In this document: positions 1 through 6,497 of the stretch, one piece after another
Numbering within the stretch: the first letter of the stretch is position 1
How the letters are laid out: each line of letters opens with the position of its first letter
Assembly: GCA_035490315.1 (NCBI GenBank)
Contig: DATHET010000105.1
Coordinates: forward strand, 1 to 15,337
Origin: JADJQU01 sp035490315
GTDB lineage: Bacteria > Planctomycetota > UBA1135 > GCA-002686595
Reading direction: 5' to 3'
DNA: 15,337 nucleotides
Notes under the pieces: generated by a model
What the model was told of the DNA's origin: nothing
Database searches by the model: none
Seen by the model: the letters and a program-made list of their open reading frames with translations, nothing else
Translations under genes and position numbers: made by a program

Positions 1-236
1 AATTTCAGTCCACGGTCGCGGCTGAACTGACTGTCGCCCTCGTTCGTCGCACCCGGCCGAAGGAATACGGCGATGTCGTCGCGGCCGCCAGCCGTGAACA
101 TCGACTGGAAGCCCTGCTGGAGAGCGAGCACGCCCGAAATGATCGCAACGGTCGCGCCGATGCCGAGCACGGTCAACAGAGTCGCGCTCTTGCGGACGAA
201 CAGGCTGCGCAGGTTGTAGGAGAAAGGGACAAGCAT
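1..236 (-). CDS. ABC transporter permease, FtsX/MacB type (partial, N-terminal part only)
   Basis: The first 78 codons of a membrane permease, cut by the start of the window. The ATG at 234-236 lies 8 bases after the stop of the upstream permease gene. The protein opens with a short cytoplasmic segment (MLVPFSYNLRSLFVRKSAT) and one hydrophobic segment, about residues 19-39 (LLTVLGIGATVAIISGVLAL). A periplasmic stretch follows, beginning QQGFQSMFTAGGRDDIAVFLRPG. This is the usual start of MacB/FtsX-type permeases: a first transmembrane helix followed by a large periplasmic core domain. It is inferred to pair with the neighbouring permease and share its ATPase and membrane fusion protein, exporting an unknown substrate. 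The C-terminal three-helix FtsX domain would lie outside the window. Family call is good; substrate is unknown. Confidence 0.8.
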   Translation of the reverse strand, partial: MLVPFSYNLRSLFVRKSATLLTVLGIGATVAIISGVLALQQGFQSMFTAGGRDDIAVFLRPGATNEGDSQFSRDRGLK

Positions 237-244
237 GGTGGGCT

Positions 245-1408
245 TCAGTCCGTGGCTCTCAATGCCTCGACGCATCGCAAGCTGCGGGCTCGCCATGCAG
301 GGATGATTCCGGCGAGCGGTCCGATCGCGAGCGACACCGCAGCCGCCAGAGCGAAGGTCTCGGGCTTGATCGCGTAGCCCGGGAACATGAATTCGATCGT
401 GCGCGCGATCCCACCCTGCGTCGACCACGCGATCAGCATTCCCAGCCCTCCGCCGAGCATGCACAGAAAGGTCGATTGCGCGATGAACAGTTCGAACATG
501 GCGCCGTCCGTGAAGCCCAGCGACTTGAGCACCCCGATCTCGGCAGTCTGCTCGCGCATCGCCATGAGCATCGTGTTCGTGCAGGCGACCAGGATCGCGA
601 TCAACACGCCGCCGCCGATCCATGAGAGGAAGAGCGGAATGTTGCCGAACATCGTCAGGAACTGGCGCTGGAACTCCGCCTCGGTCGTGCAGTCGATGCG
701 TCGATCACTGTCGGCGAATGTGTCCTCGACGTCGGCGATGACCTGGTCGACATTCGCGTCGGGCTTGACTCGGATCGAGTAGATGCTGACGTCGGGCGGT
801 ATCCCGCCCTGCTTCAGCGTCTCCTCGAAGTAGTCCCACTGGAAGAACAGCGTGCGGTTGTCGAAATTGGGCACGTCGGAGTGGTAGATCCCGACGACCT
901 GGAACTCCCAGGCCTTGTCCTCGGGATGCGGGTGGAGCGCGCCGATGATCGGCACGGTGTCGCCGACCTTCCAGCCGAACTCCTTGGCCAGCGTCCTGCC
1001 GATGATGCACGCCCTGCGGTCCGCGCGGAACGCTTCGATCTCGGTCGGGGTGATCTTGCACTCCGGGTACATCGCGAACATCGTTTCGGGATCGACCCCG
1101 AACTGAGCGAAGAAGTTCTTCTGGCTGCGGTAATAGCCGCCGAACCATTGGAACTTCGTGGTCATCTCGACGCCGGGGACCTGATCGATCTTGGCCTGGA
1201 AGCTGAGCGGCAGCTCGACGAACAAGCCGCTTGCCGACATGACAGCCAAGCGCCTGGGGTTGGCATGCTCGACGCCCGCGCGCATCGTGGTGATGAGCGA
1301 GCGCAGCATGCAGATCAGCAGGATCGCGACCGCGAGCGATCCGATCGTCAGCAAGGAGCGCAGCGGCCGGCGCGTCAGATTGCGCCAGATGAGCTTGAAA
1401 GGGAGCAT
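245..1408 (-). CDS. ABC transporter permease, FtsX/MacB type
   Basis: A complete 387-residue inner-membrane permease. The frame is open further upstream, but the ATG at 1406-1408 gives a normal N-terminus (MLPFKLIWRNLTRRPLRSLL) and lies 4 bases after the ATPase stop, so it is the likely start. There is one membrane helix at about residues 20-37. A periplasmic MacB-type core domain (about 45-255) follows, and then a FtsX domain with three helices (about 260-282, 308-328 and 353-371). Family hallmarks are REQTAEIGVLKSLGF (285-299) on the cytoplasmic loop and the C-terminal PAWRARSLRCVEALR. The proline usual before EALR is replaced here by Cys-Val. No Shine-Dalgarno site is seen, so translation is probably coupled to the ATPase gene. 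MacB and LolCE are known relatives; the substrate cannot be read from sequence. Confidence 0.9.
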   Translation of the reverse strand: MLPFKLIWRNLTRRPLRSLLTIGSLAVAILLICMLRSLITTMRAGVEHANPRRLAVMSASGLFVELPLSFQAKIDQVPGVEMTTKFQWFGGYYRSQKNFFAQFGVDPETMFAMYPECKITPTEIEAFRADRRACIIGRTLAKEFGWKVGDTVPIIGALHPHPEDKAWEFQVVGIYHSDVPNFDNRTLFFQWDYFEETLKQGGIPPDVSIYSIRVKPDANVDQVIADVEDTFADSDRRIDCTTEAEFQRQFLTMFGNIPLFLSWIGGGVLIAILVACTNTMLMAMREQTAEIGVLKSLGFTDGAMFELFIAQSTFLCMLGGGLGMLIAWSTQGGIARTIEFMFPGYAIKPETFALAAAVSLAIGPLAGIIPAWRARSLRCVEALRATD

Positions 1409-1412
1409 GGCG

Positions 1413-2138
1413 TCAGCGCGCGTCCATCGCGGGAGCGCGGCGGTTGTCCTCGATCCGACCGAGCTGGCCCTTGTCGAGGTGCACGATCGACTGCGCATGC
1501 TCCGCCGCGTGCGGGTCGTGGGTCACCATGAGGATCGTCTTCTTGAATTCCCGGTTGAGGCGCCCGAGCAGCTCGAGGACCTGTTCCGCCGACTTGCGGT
1601 CGAGGTCGCCGGTCGGCTCGTCGGCGAGGATCACCTTGGGATCGCTGGCGATCGCGCGCGCGATCGCGACGCGCTGCTCCTGACCGCCGGAGAGCTGCTT
1701 GGGCCGATGGTGCATGCGATCCGCAAGCCCGACCAACGTCAGCGCATGCTCGGCATGTTGCCGGCGCTCGGCTCCTGAAAGCCTCGTCAGCTTCAGCGGC
1801 AGCTCGACGTTCTCGAAGGCCGAGAGCACCGGGATGAGATTGAATCCCTGGAACACGAACCCGACGTTGGCCGCGCGCCAGTGCGAGAGATCGGCGCCCG
1901 CCAGATCCGAGAGGTTCTCGCCCGAGACGAACAGGTCGCCCGAGTCCGGCGTGTCCAAGCCGCCGATGAGATTGAGCAGCGTCGTCTTGCCCGAGCCCGA
2001 AGGCCCCATCAGGGCATAGAAACGTCCCTCGTCCATCTCCAGGCTCAGGCGATCGAGCACGGTGAGCATCTCGCCGCCGCGGCGGTAGGACTTGCTGACG
2101 TTCTGCACACGGATCATCGGCAGTGCCATGGCTGTCAT
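1413..2138 (-). CDS. ABC transporter ATP-binding protein, LolD/MacB type
   Basis: A 241-residue cytoplasmic ATPase that powers the two adjacent FtsX-type permeases. All nucleotide-binding motifs are intact: Walker A GPSGSGKT (45-52), Q-loop Gln97 in FVFQGFNLIP, signature LSGGQ (149-153), Walker B VILADEP with Glu174, D-loop GDLD and switch His207 in MVTHD. The pattern matches the LolD/MacB/FtsE (MJ0796) subfamily, which drives conformational work on periplasmic or membrane substrates. The residue after LSGGQ is Glu (QEQR) where Gln is more common. The ATG at 2136-2138 overlaps the TGA of the membrane fusion gene (ATGA). An AAGGA directly abuts this ATG but is 9 bases from a second in-frame ATG at 2127-2129 (MALPMIRVQNV), so the shorter 238-residue form may be the real product. 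Confidence 0.95.
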   Translation of the reverse strand: MTAMALPMIRVQNVSKSYRRGGEMLTVLDRLSLEMDEGRFYALMGPSGSGKTTLLNLIGGLDTPDSGDLFVSGENLSDLAGADLSHWRAANVGFVFQGFNLIPVLSAFENVELPLKLTRLSGAERRQHAEHALTLVGLADRMHHRPKQLSGGQEQRVAIARAIASDPKVILADEPTGDLDRKSAEQVLELLGRLNREFKKTILMVTHDPHAAEHAQSIVHLDKGQLGRIEDNRRAPAMDAR

Positions 2139-3607
2139 TCCTTGATTCGAATTCGGTCGCCGTCGCCGAGGCTGGTCGGCGGCGAGTTGACGAGGGTTTC
2201 TCCGCCGACGAGCCCGGCGATCACCTGGACGCGGCCCGATCGCTCGGCGCCGAGCTTGACTTCGTGCGCGCGCGCGACGTCGCGCTCGAGCACGAAGACA
2301 TGCGTGACTCCGTTGATCGGCACCACGGCGGTGGTCGGAATCAGGATCGTGGGCTCGGCCGAGACCGAGCCGTCGGCGGCGGGCGCCGGCTCGCTGGAGA
2401 ACACGACCCGCGCGCCCATCTCGGGCCGCAGGAATTCATCGGGCGTGTCGAAGCCGACGCGCACTTCGACGGTGGCCTTGGTGCGGTTCGCGGTCGGCCA
2501 GATGCGCTGCACGTGGCCGGGGTAGCGGCGATCGGGGTAGGCGTCGAGGTAGATGCTCGCGGCCTCGCCGATCTTGGCGGCCGCGAGGCTGGTTTCCTGC
2601 AGCTCGACCTGCACTTCGAGCGAGGCCCAGTCGACCATCGTCGCCACCGAGCCGCGCGAGTTGCCGCCCTGAGAGTTCGGGCTGACGACCTCGCCGACTT
2701 CCGCGTCCTTGAGCACGACCACGCCGTCGAAGGGCGCGCGCACCTCGAGCTTGTCGAGGGCGGCGAGCGCCTGGGCCCGCTCCGCTTCGACGATCGGGAT
2801 GCGCGATTCGGCCTCCTTCACGGACGCCGCGAGCACCTTCACCTGGGCTTCGCCCTGGGCAAAGACCGCGTGGGCCTGGGACACGGCCGACTGGGCGCTG
2901 ACCACGCTTGCCTCGGCGCGCGCGAGCTGCGAGGCAGTCTCTTCCTCCGTGCGCTTGTCGTGGATGTTGTCGGTGGCGAGTTTCTTCCAGCGCGTCAACT
3001 CGAGGGCGTACCAGTCGCGCAGGAGCTGCGGCTCGATCACCAGGGCTTCCGCGCGGGCGACTTCGGCTTGCAGGCGCTGCAGATCGGCCGTCGCGGCCTC
3101 GAGCTGCGCCCGCGTCCGATCGACGGTGGCCGCCGCGGATTTGAGATCGGCCTCCGTGCGCTGCACGCCGGCGCGGACCTCGTCGGAATACAGACGCGCG
3201 ACGACCTGACCCTTCTTCACCACCGAGCCTTCGACCACGTTCATCTCGACCACGCGGCCGGGCGTGTCGGCGGAGAGGGCCGCGCGCTTCGCCGCGACGA
3301 TGTACCCGTTGGCCGCGGTGCCGGAGACGGCGCTGGCCGCGAGGGGATTGGATTTCACGGCCTTGACCACGGAGACCTCGGGCAGGCGCAGGCCGTCGAC
3401 GGCCTGCTTCAAGGGCTTCCAGAAGATCGCCACGGCGCCGCCGACGAGCAGCAGGAACACGATCCAGCCGATCGGCCAGCCGTGCTTGCGCTTGCGCGAG
3501 CTGCCCGGGGCGTCGCGCTCGATCTTCAGTTGGCTGAGGTCCACGCGTTCGGTCGACGGAGGGGGACTGGGGACGGCGGGCGTCGAGATCTCTTGGGGAG
3601 GTGACAA
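2135..3607 (-). CDS. HlyD/MacA-family membrane fusion protein (periplasmic adaptor)
   Basis: A 490-residue periplasmic adaptor that links an inner-membrane ABC transporter to an outer-membrane channel. It has a proline-rich cytoplasmic N-terminus and one membrane helix (about 44-63, WPIGWIVFLLLVGGAVAIFW). The first half-lipoyl motif is at about 98-140, followed by a long alpha-hairpin or coiled coil (about 141-285, Ala/Glu/Gln-rich). The second half-lipoyl motif is LEVRAPFDGVVV (287-298), followed by a beta-barrel region with EVGEVVSP and membrane-proximal strands to the end. The start is uncertain: the longest form uses TTG at 3605-3607 (an in-frame TAG lies just upstream), and GTG at 3542-3544 would drop 21 residues. 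Neither has a clear ribosome site. The stop overlaps the ATPase start. No outer-membrane factor is seen in the window. Confidence 0.93.
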   Translation of the reverse strand: MSPPQEISTPAVPSPPPSTERVDLSQLKIERDAPGSSRKRKHGWPIGWIVFLLLVGGAVAIFWKPLKQAVDGLRLPEVSVVKAVKSNPLAASAVSGTAANGYIVAAKRAALSADTPGRVVEMNVVEGSVVKKGQVVARLYSDEVRAGVQRTEADLKSAAATVDRTRAQLEAATADLQRLQAEVARAEALVIEPQLLRDWYALELTRWKKLATDNIHDKRTEEETASQLARAEASVVSAQSAVSQAHAVFAQGEAQVKVLAASVKEAESRIPIVEAERAQALAALDKLEVRAPFDGVVVLKDAEVGEVVSPNSQGGNSRGSVATMVDWASLEVQVELQETSLAAAKIGEAASIYLDAYPDRRYPGHVQRIWPTANRTKATVEVRVGFDTPDEFLRPEMGARVVFSSEPAPAADGSVSAEPTILIPTTAVVPINGVTHVFVLERDVARAHEVKLGAERSGRVQVIAGLVGGETLVNSPPTSLGDGDRIRIKE

Positions 3608-3616
3608 AGCCGAGAG

Positions 3617-3622
3617 ATTCTA
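3617..3622 (-). promoter_or_regulatory. Possible -10 element for the exporter operon
   Basis: On the minus strand these bases read TAGAAT, a five-of-six match to TATAAT, about 9 bases before the TTG start of the membrane fusion gene, in the 57-base gap after the hydrolase gene. The matching -35 position (around 3640-3646, TTCATT) is poor. If used, transcription would begin close to the TTG and give an almost leaderless mRNA. This is a motif reading only and could be chance. Confidence 0.25.
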
Positions 3623-3664
3623 TCCGAGGCGGGGCCTGCGAATGAAGCCGCCGAGCCTCCGGAT

Positions 3665-4708
3665 TCAATCCGGCAAGCCTGCGCGAAGGCTTTCCTCGCG
3701 CTCGAAGAATTCGGCGACGCGCTGTTCCGCCCAGAAGCAATCCGAGTCCCGGCCGCGCCCTCCCGCGATGAATCCGCAGTGGCCGCCGTGCAAGGGGCCC
3801 AGGAACTCGAAGCGACCGGCCGGCCGCATGCGCTCGTCGCGCCAGGGCGCGAAGGGCACGAAGGGATCGTCCTGGGCGTGGATCACGCACAGGGGGACGG
3901 CGATCCTGGGGACCAGCGGACGCGACGCTCCGCGGCGATAGAAATCCGCTGCATCCGCGAAGCCGAATTGCGGCGCGGTCACGCGCTCGTCCCACTCGAG
4001 GAAGGAGTCGATGCGCTCGAGCCCGCGGCTGTCGAAGCGTCCGGGGAAGGCTCGCTCCTTGCGCCGGAAAAGAGCCAGCATCTCGCGCAGGAAGAAGCGG
4101 CGATAGACCTCGTTGGATCCGACGTCGTCGAGCGCGATCTGCGCCGCTTCGAGATCCATCGCCGGCGAAACCGCCGCGACCGAAGCAAGCCACGGCGGCG
4201 CCGCGGGGCCCAGCTCGCCGGCCATTTTCAGGACCATGTTGCCGCCCATCGACCAGCCGCAGACGTGCACGCGCGGCGCCGCGCAGATTTCTCGCGCGCC
4301 CTGCGCAGCTGCGAGCACGTCGCCGCTCTGCGCCGTGCAGTAGAACGTCTCGGTCAGGTGCTCGCTGTCGCCGCAATTGCGCATGTTCATGCGCGCGACG
4401 CTGAAGCCGCGCGCGAACAATTTCGCGCCGAGGCCGAGGACATAGCGCGACTCGGAGCTGCCCGAGAGTCCATGCAGCAGCAGCGCGAGCGGCTTCGTCG
4501 AGGCATCGGGTTGCCGGTGGATCCACACGCGCAATTGCGTCGTCGCATCGACGCGGATCTGCGTGTCTTCGCCGCGCGAGAGCCCGTTCCCTCCGCGAAC
4601 GCCGAAGAAAGCGCGCGGCAAGAGTCCCGCGAGGGTCATCGCGTGGGCTTCGCGCAGGAAAGGATGGGGCTCGAACGGTGGGTTCGTCACCTCGGCGCGG
4701 CGGCTCAC
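3665..4708 (-). CDS. Alpha/beta-fold hydrolase, YheT/EMB8 (COG0429) family
   Basis: A 347-residue hydrolase of the YheT type, probably cytoplasmic. The catalytic triad can be read directly: nucleophile Ser153 in the elbow GWSMGGN, an acid in HAQDDPF (Asp280 or Asp281), and His310 in GGHCGF. The oxyanion region HGLSGSSES (79-87) and the RMNMRNCGDSE segment (106-116) are typical of this family, whose members act on esters, although the physiological substrate is generally unknown. The N-terminal part (PPFEPHPFLREAHAMTLAGLLPR) also fits YheT-type proteins. The start is a GTG at 4706-4708, one base after the TGA of the glycosylase gene, so translation is probably coupled. A second in-frame GTG six codons on is possible. 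Length is normal for the family. No link to the downstream exporter is evident beyond shared direction. Confidence 0.9.
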   Translation of the reverse strand: MSRRAEVTNPPFEPHPFLREAHAMTLAGLLPRAFFGVRGGNGLSRGEDTQIRVDATTQLRVWIHRQPDASTKPLALLLHGLSGSSESRYVLGLGAKLFARGFSVARMNMRNCGDSEHLTETFYCTAQSGDVLAAAQGAREICAAPRVHVCGWSMGGNMVLKMAGELGPAAPPWLASVAAVSPAMDLEAAQIALDDVGSNEVYRRFFLREMLALFRRKERAFPGRFDSRGLERIDSFLEWDERVTAPQFGFADAADFYRRGASRPLVPRIAVPLCVIHAQDDPFVPFAPWRDERMRPAGRFEFLGPLHGGHCGFIAGGRGRDSDCFWAEQRVAEFFEREESLRAGLPD

Positions 4709-4709
4709 T

Positions 4710-5435
4710 TCAGTTGCGCGCGAGCAGGCTCGCCCGTCCGATCACCGTGTCGAACATCGTTTGCGTCAGTCGCCCCGTGCGCGTGTTGAGCTGGCTGGGG
4801 TGGTAGGAGCCGACCATCCAGATCTCGCCGACCTTTTGCACAGCGCCGTGGCCGAAGCGCTCGCGTCGCGGCGGGGGAGCTGGAACGCGTCGAGCAAGGG
4901 CCGCGTGGGCCGCGCGCCAGGCGATTTCTCCCAGGCAGAGGATCACGCGCAGCTCGGTCAGCAAGTCGAGCTCGCGATCGAGGAAGGGCGAGCAGCGCGA
5001 AGTCTCCGCGGGCGTCGGCTTGTTGCCCGGCGGAACGCAGCGCACGGCGTTGGAGATGCGCACGCCGCGGAGCTCGAGCTCGTCATCGCGCGCGCTGGAG
5101 ACCGGCCCGCTGGACAGGCCCGCGCGGTGCAGCGCTCCATATAAGAAGGGGCCCGCTCCGTCGCCAGTGAAGGGTCTGCCGGTGCGGTTGGCCCCGTGAG
5201 CGCCGGGCGCGAGGCCGAGCAGCAGGATCGGGGCATCCCGCGGCCCGAATGGCAGGACCGGCTTGCCCCAGTAATCCGCGTCACGATGCTCGCGGCGTTT
5301 GACCTTGGAAACCTCTTCGCGCCAGCGGACCAGCCTCGGGCAGGCGCGGCACGCTTCCATCTCGCTCTCGAGTTGCTTCCACGCGTGCTTGCGGCCGGCG
5401 GTCGACGTGGAAGTGCGCGGCATGTGTTCGCGCAT
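4710..5435 (-). CDS. udgB: Family 5 uracil-DNA glycosylase (UdgB type, Fe-S)
   Basis: A DNA-repair enzyme that removes uracil and, in this family, other deaminated bases from DNA. From the ATG at 5433-5435 the protein is 241 residues. Motif 1 is GLAPGAHGANRTGRPFTGD, starting at residue 74; the Ala-His-Gly-Ala-Asn form, lacking the acidic catalytic residue of families 1 and 4, is diagnostic of family 5. Motif 3 is HPSQLN, with His212. Four cysteines placed as in 4Fe-4S UDGs are present: Cys29 and Cys32 (CRAC), Cys133 and Cys148. The frame also allows a TTG start at 5454-5456. The ATG was preferred because an AGGAG lies 13 bases upstream, although that spacing is long, and a third start (ATG, four codons later) cannot be excluded. 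The gene abuts the hydrolase gene with one base between. Confidence 0.92.
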   Translation of the reverse strand: MREHMPRTSTSTAGRKHAWKQLESEMEACRACPRLVRWREEVSKVKRREHRDADYWGKPVLPFGPRDAPILLLGLAPGAHGANRTGRPFTGDGAGPFLYGALHRAGLSSGPVSSARDDELELRGVRISNAVRCVPPGNKPTPAETSRCSPFLDRELDLLTELRVILCLGEIAWRAAHAALARRVPAPPPRRERFGHGAVQKVGEIWMVGSYHPSQLNTRTGRLTQTMFDTVIGRASLLARN

Positions 5436-5478
5436 CGTAGGCAGGCTGCTCCTCAATCTCCAGACGAGCGCAGTCCTC

Positions 5479-6402
5479 TCAGTGAACCGCGCGTGGCCTC
5501 AGGGCGGCTGTCAGAGCGCTGCGCACGTCCTCGTGCTCGAACTCGAAGCCTGATTCGACCAACCGCGCCGGCACGACTCGTTGACTCGCGAGCAAGGCTG
5601 ATGCCGCTTCGCCGAGAATCATGCGAAGCGCGAACTTCGGCGCAGGCAGGATCGTCGGCCGATGCAGTACCTTTCCGAGCGCGCGAGTGAATTTCGCATT
5701 GGTCGCGGGCTCGGGGCCCGTCGCGTTGTACGCGCCGTCCATCCGCGAGTCGACGAGCGCACGAACGTAGATCTCGACGAGATCCTCGAGCGCAATCCAG
5801 GAAGTGAACTGCGTGCCTGAGCCAAGATTTCCGCCGAGACCCAGTCGAAACAGTTTCTTCAGCGGAGCGAGCGCTCCGCCCTCATTGCCGAGCACGATTC
5901 CCGTGCGCAAGCAGACGACGCGCGCTCCATGCTCGTGCGCTTTCTCCGCCGCCAGCTCCCAATCGTCGCAGAGCTTCGCCAGGAAATCCGTTCCCGGAGG
6001 CGAAGCTTCGCGCAGGATTTCATCGCCGCGATCGCCGTAGTAGCCGACGGCACTGGCGCTGACGAACACGCGCGGTGGGGGAGTGGCCTTGGCCATCGCG
6101 GCGACGAGTCGATTCGCGAGGCCGACCCGGCTGTCGATCAGCGCGCGCTTGCGCTCCGGCGTCCAGCGTTTACCGATCACCGGCTCGCCGGCGAGGTGCA
6201 CGATCGCGTCGCAGGTGCCAAGTTGTCGCTCCAGATCCTGATTCGAGCAGGCCATGGCCAGCGTCGCGACGCTCGTTCCCAACACATCTGCCGCCCGCTC
6301 CGGACTCCTGACCCAGGCCACGACCCGATGCCGATCGCGCTCGAGCCGCGCGATCAACGCGCGGCCAACAAATCCCGTGGCGCCTGAGACGAGGATGCGC
6401 AT
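5479..6402 (-). CDS. TIGR01777-family SDR/epimerase-like protein (YfcH/SDR39U1 type)
   Basis: A 307-residue extended short-chain dehydrogenase-like protein. The ATG at 6400-6402 starts directly with the Rossmann fold MRILVSGATGFVGRALIARL, as is usual for the family; the open frame extends 25 codons further upstream without family similarity. Visible features are the nucleotide-binding loop GATGFVG (7-13), HLAGEPV (69-75), and SASAVGYYGDRGDE (115-128) with the tyrosine pair. A DDWE segment near residue 146-149 and the C-terminal NATGPEPATNAKFTRALGKVLHRP region complete the match. Relatives include E. coli YfcH and human SDR39U1, whose substrates are not established. It lies first in the minus-strand series, facing the M64 peptidase gene across a 95-base gap, and precedes udgB by 43 bases. 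Family call is strong; function is unknown. Confidence 0.9.
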   Translation of the reverse strand: MRILVSGATGFVGRALIARLERDRHRVVAWVRSPERAADVLGTSVATLAMACSNQDLERQLGTCDAIVHLAGEPVIGKRWTPERKRALIDSRVGLANRLVAAMAKATPPPRVFVSASAVGYYGDRGDEILREASPPGTDFLAKLCDDWELAAEKAHEHGARVVCLRTGIVLGNEGGALAPLKKLFRLGLGGNLGSGTQFTSWIALEDLVEIYVRALVDSRMDGAYNATGPEPATNAKFTRALGKVLHRPTILPAPKFALRMILGEAASALLASQRVVPARLVESGFEFEHEDVRSALTAALRPRAVH

Positions 6403-6497
6403 GTCGTGCAAGGGAAGTGAAAGTGTGCGGGCCACCTGCTTGCGATCGGGAGCCTGCGCGTGCATGTTGGGCCGCAACGCCGCGAAACACCACAGCC
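6403..6497. promoter_or_regulatory. Divergent intergenic region between SDR gene and M64 peptidase gene
   Basis: This 95-base gap must hold the start signals for both directions, unless the minus-strand genes are read from elsewhere. On the plus strand TTGCGA (6440-6445) and CATGTT (6463-6468) stand 17 bases apart, matching the sigma-70 consensus at four and three of six positions, which is weak. No convincing pair is seen on the minus strand and neither gene has a clear Shine-Dalgarno site. No operator palindrome was recognised. Confidence 0.3.

Noticed and set aside
2436..4526. A 696-codon minus-strand frame across the membrane fusion and hydrolase genes
   Set aside because: It is an out-of-frame Arg/Ala-rich shadow; both genes in the correct frame carry intact catalytic or structural motifs.
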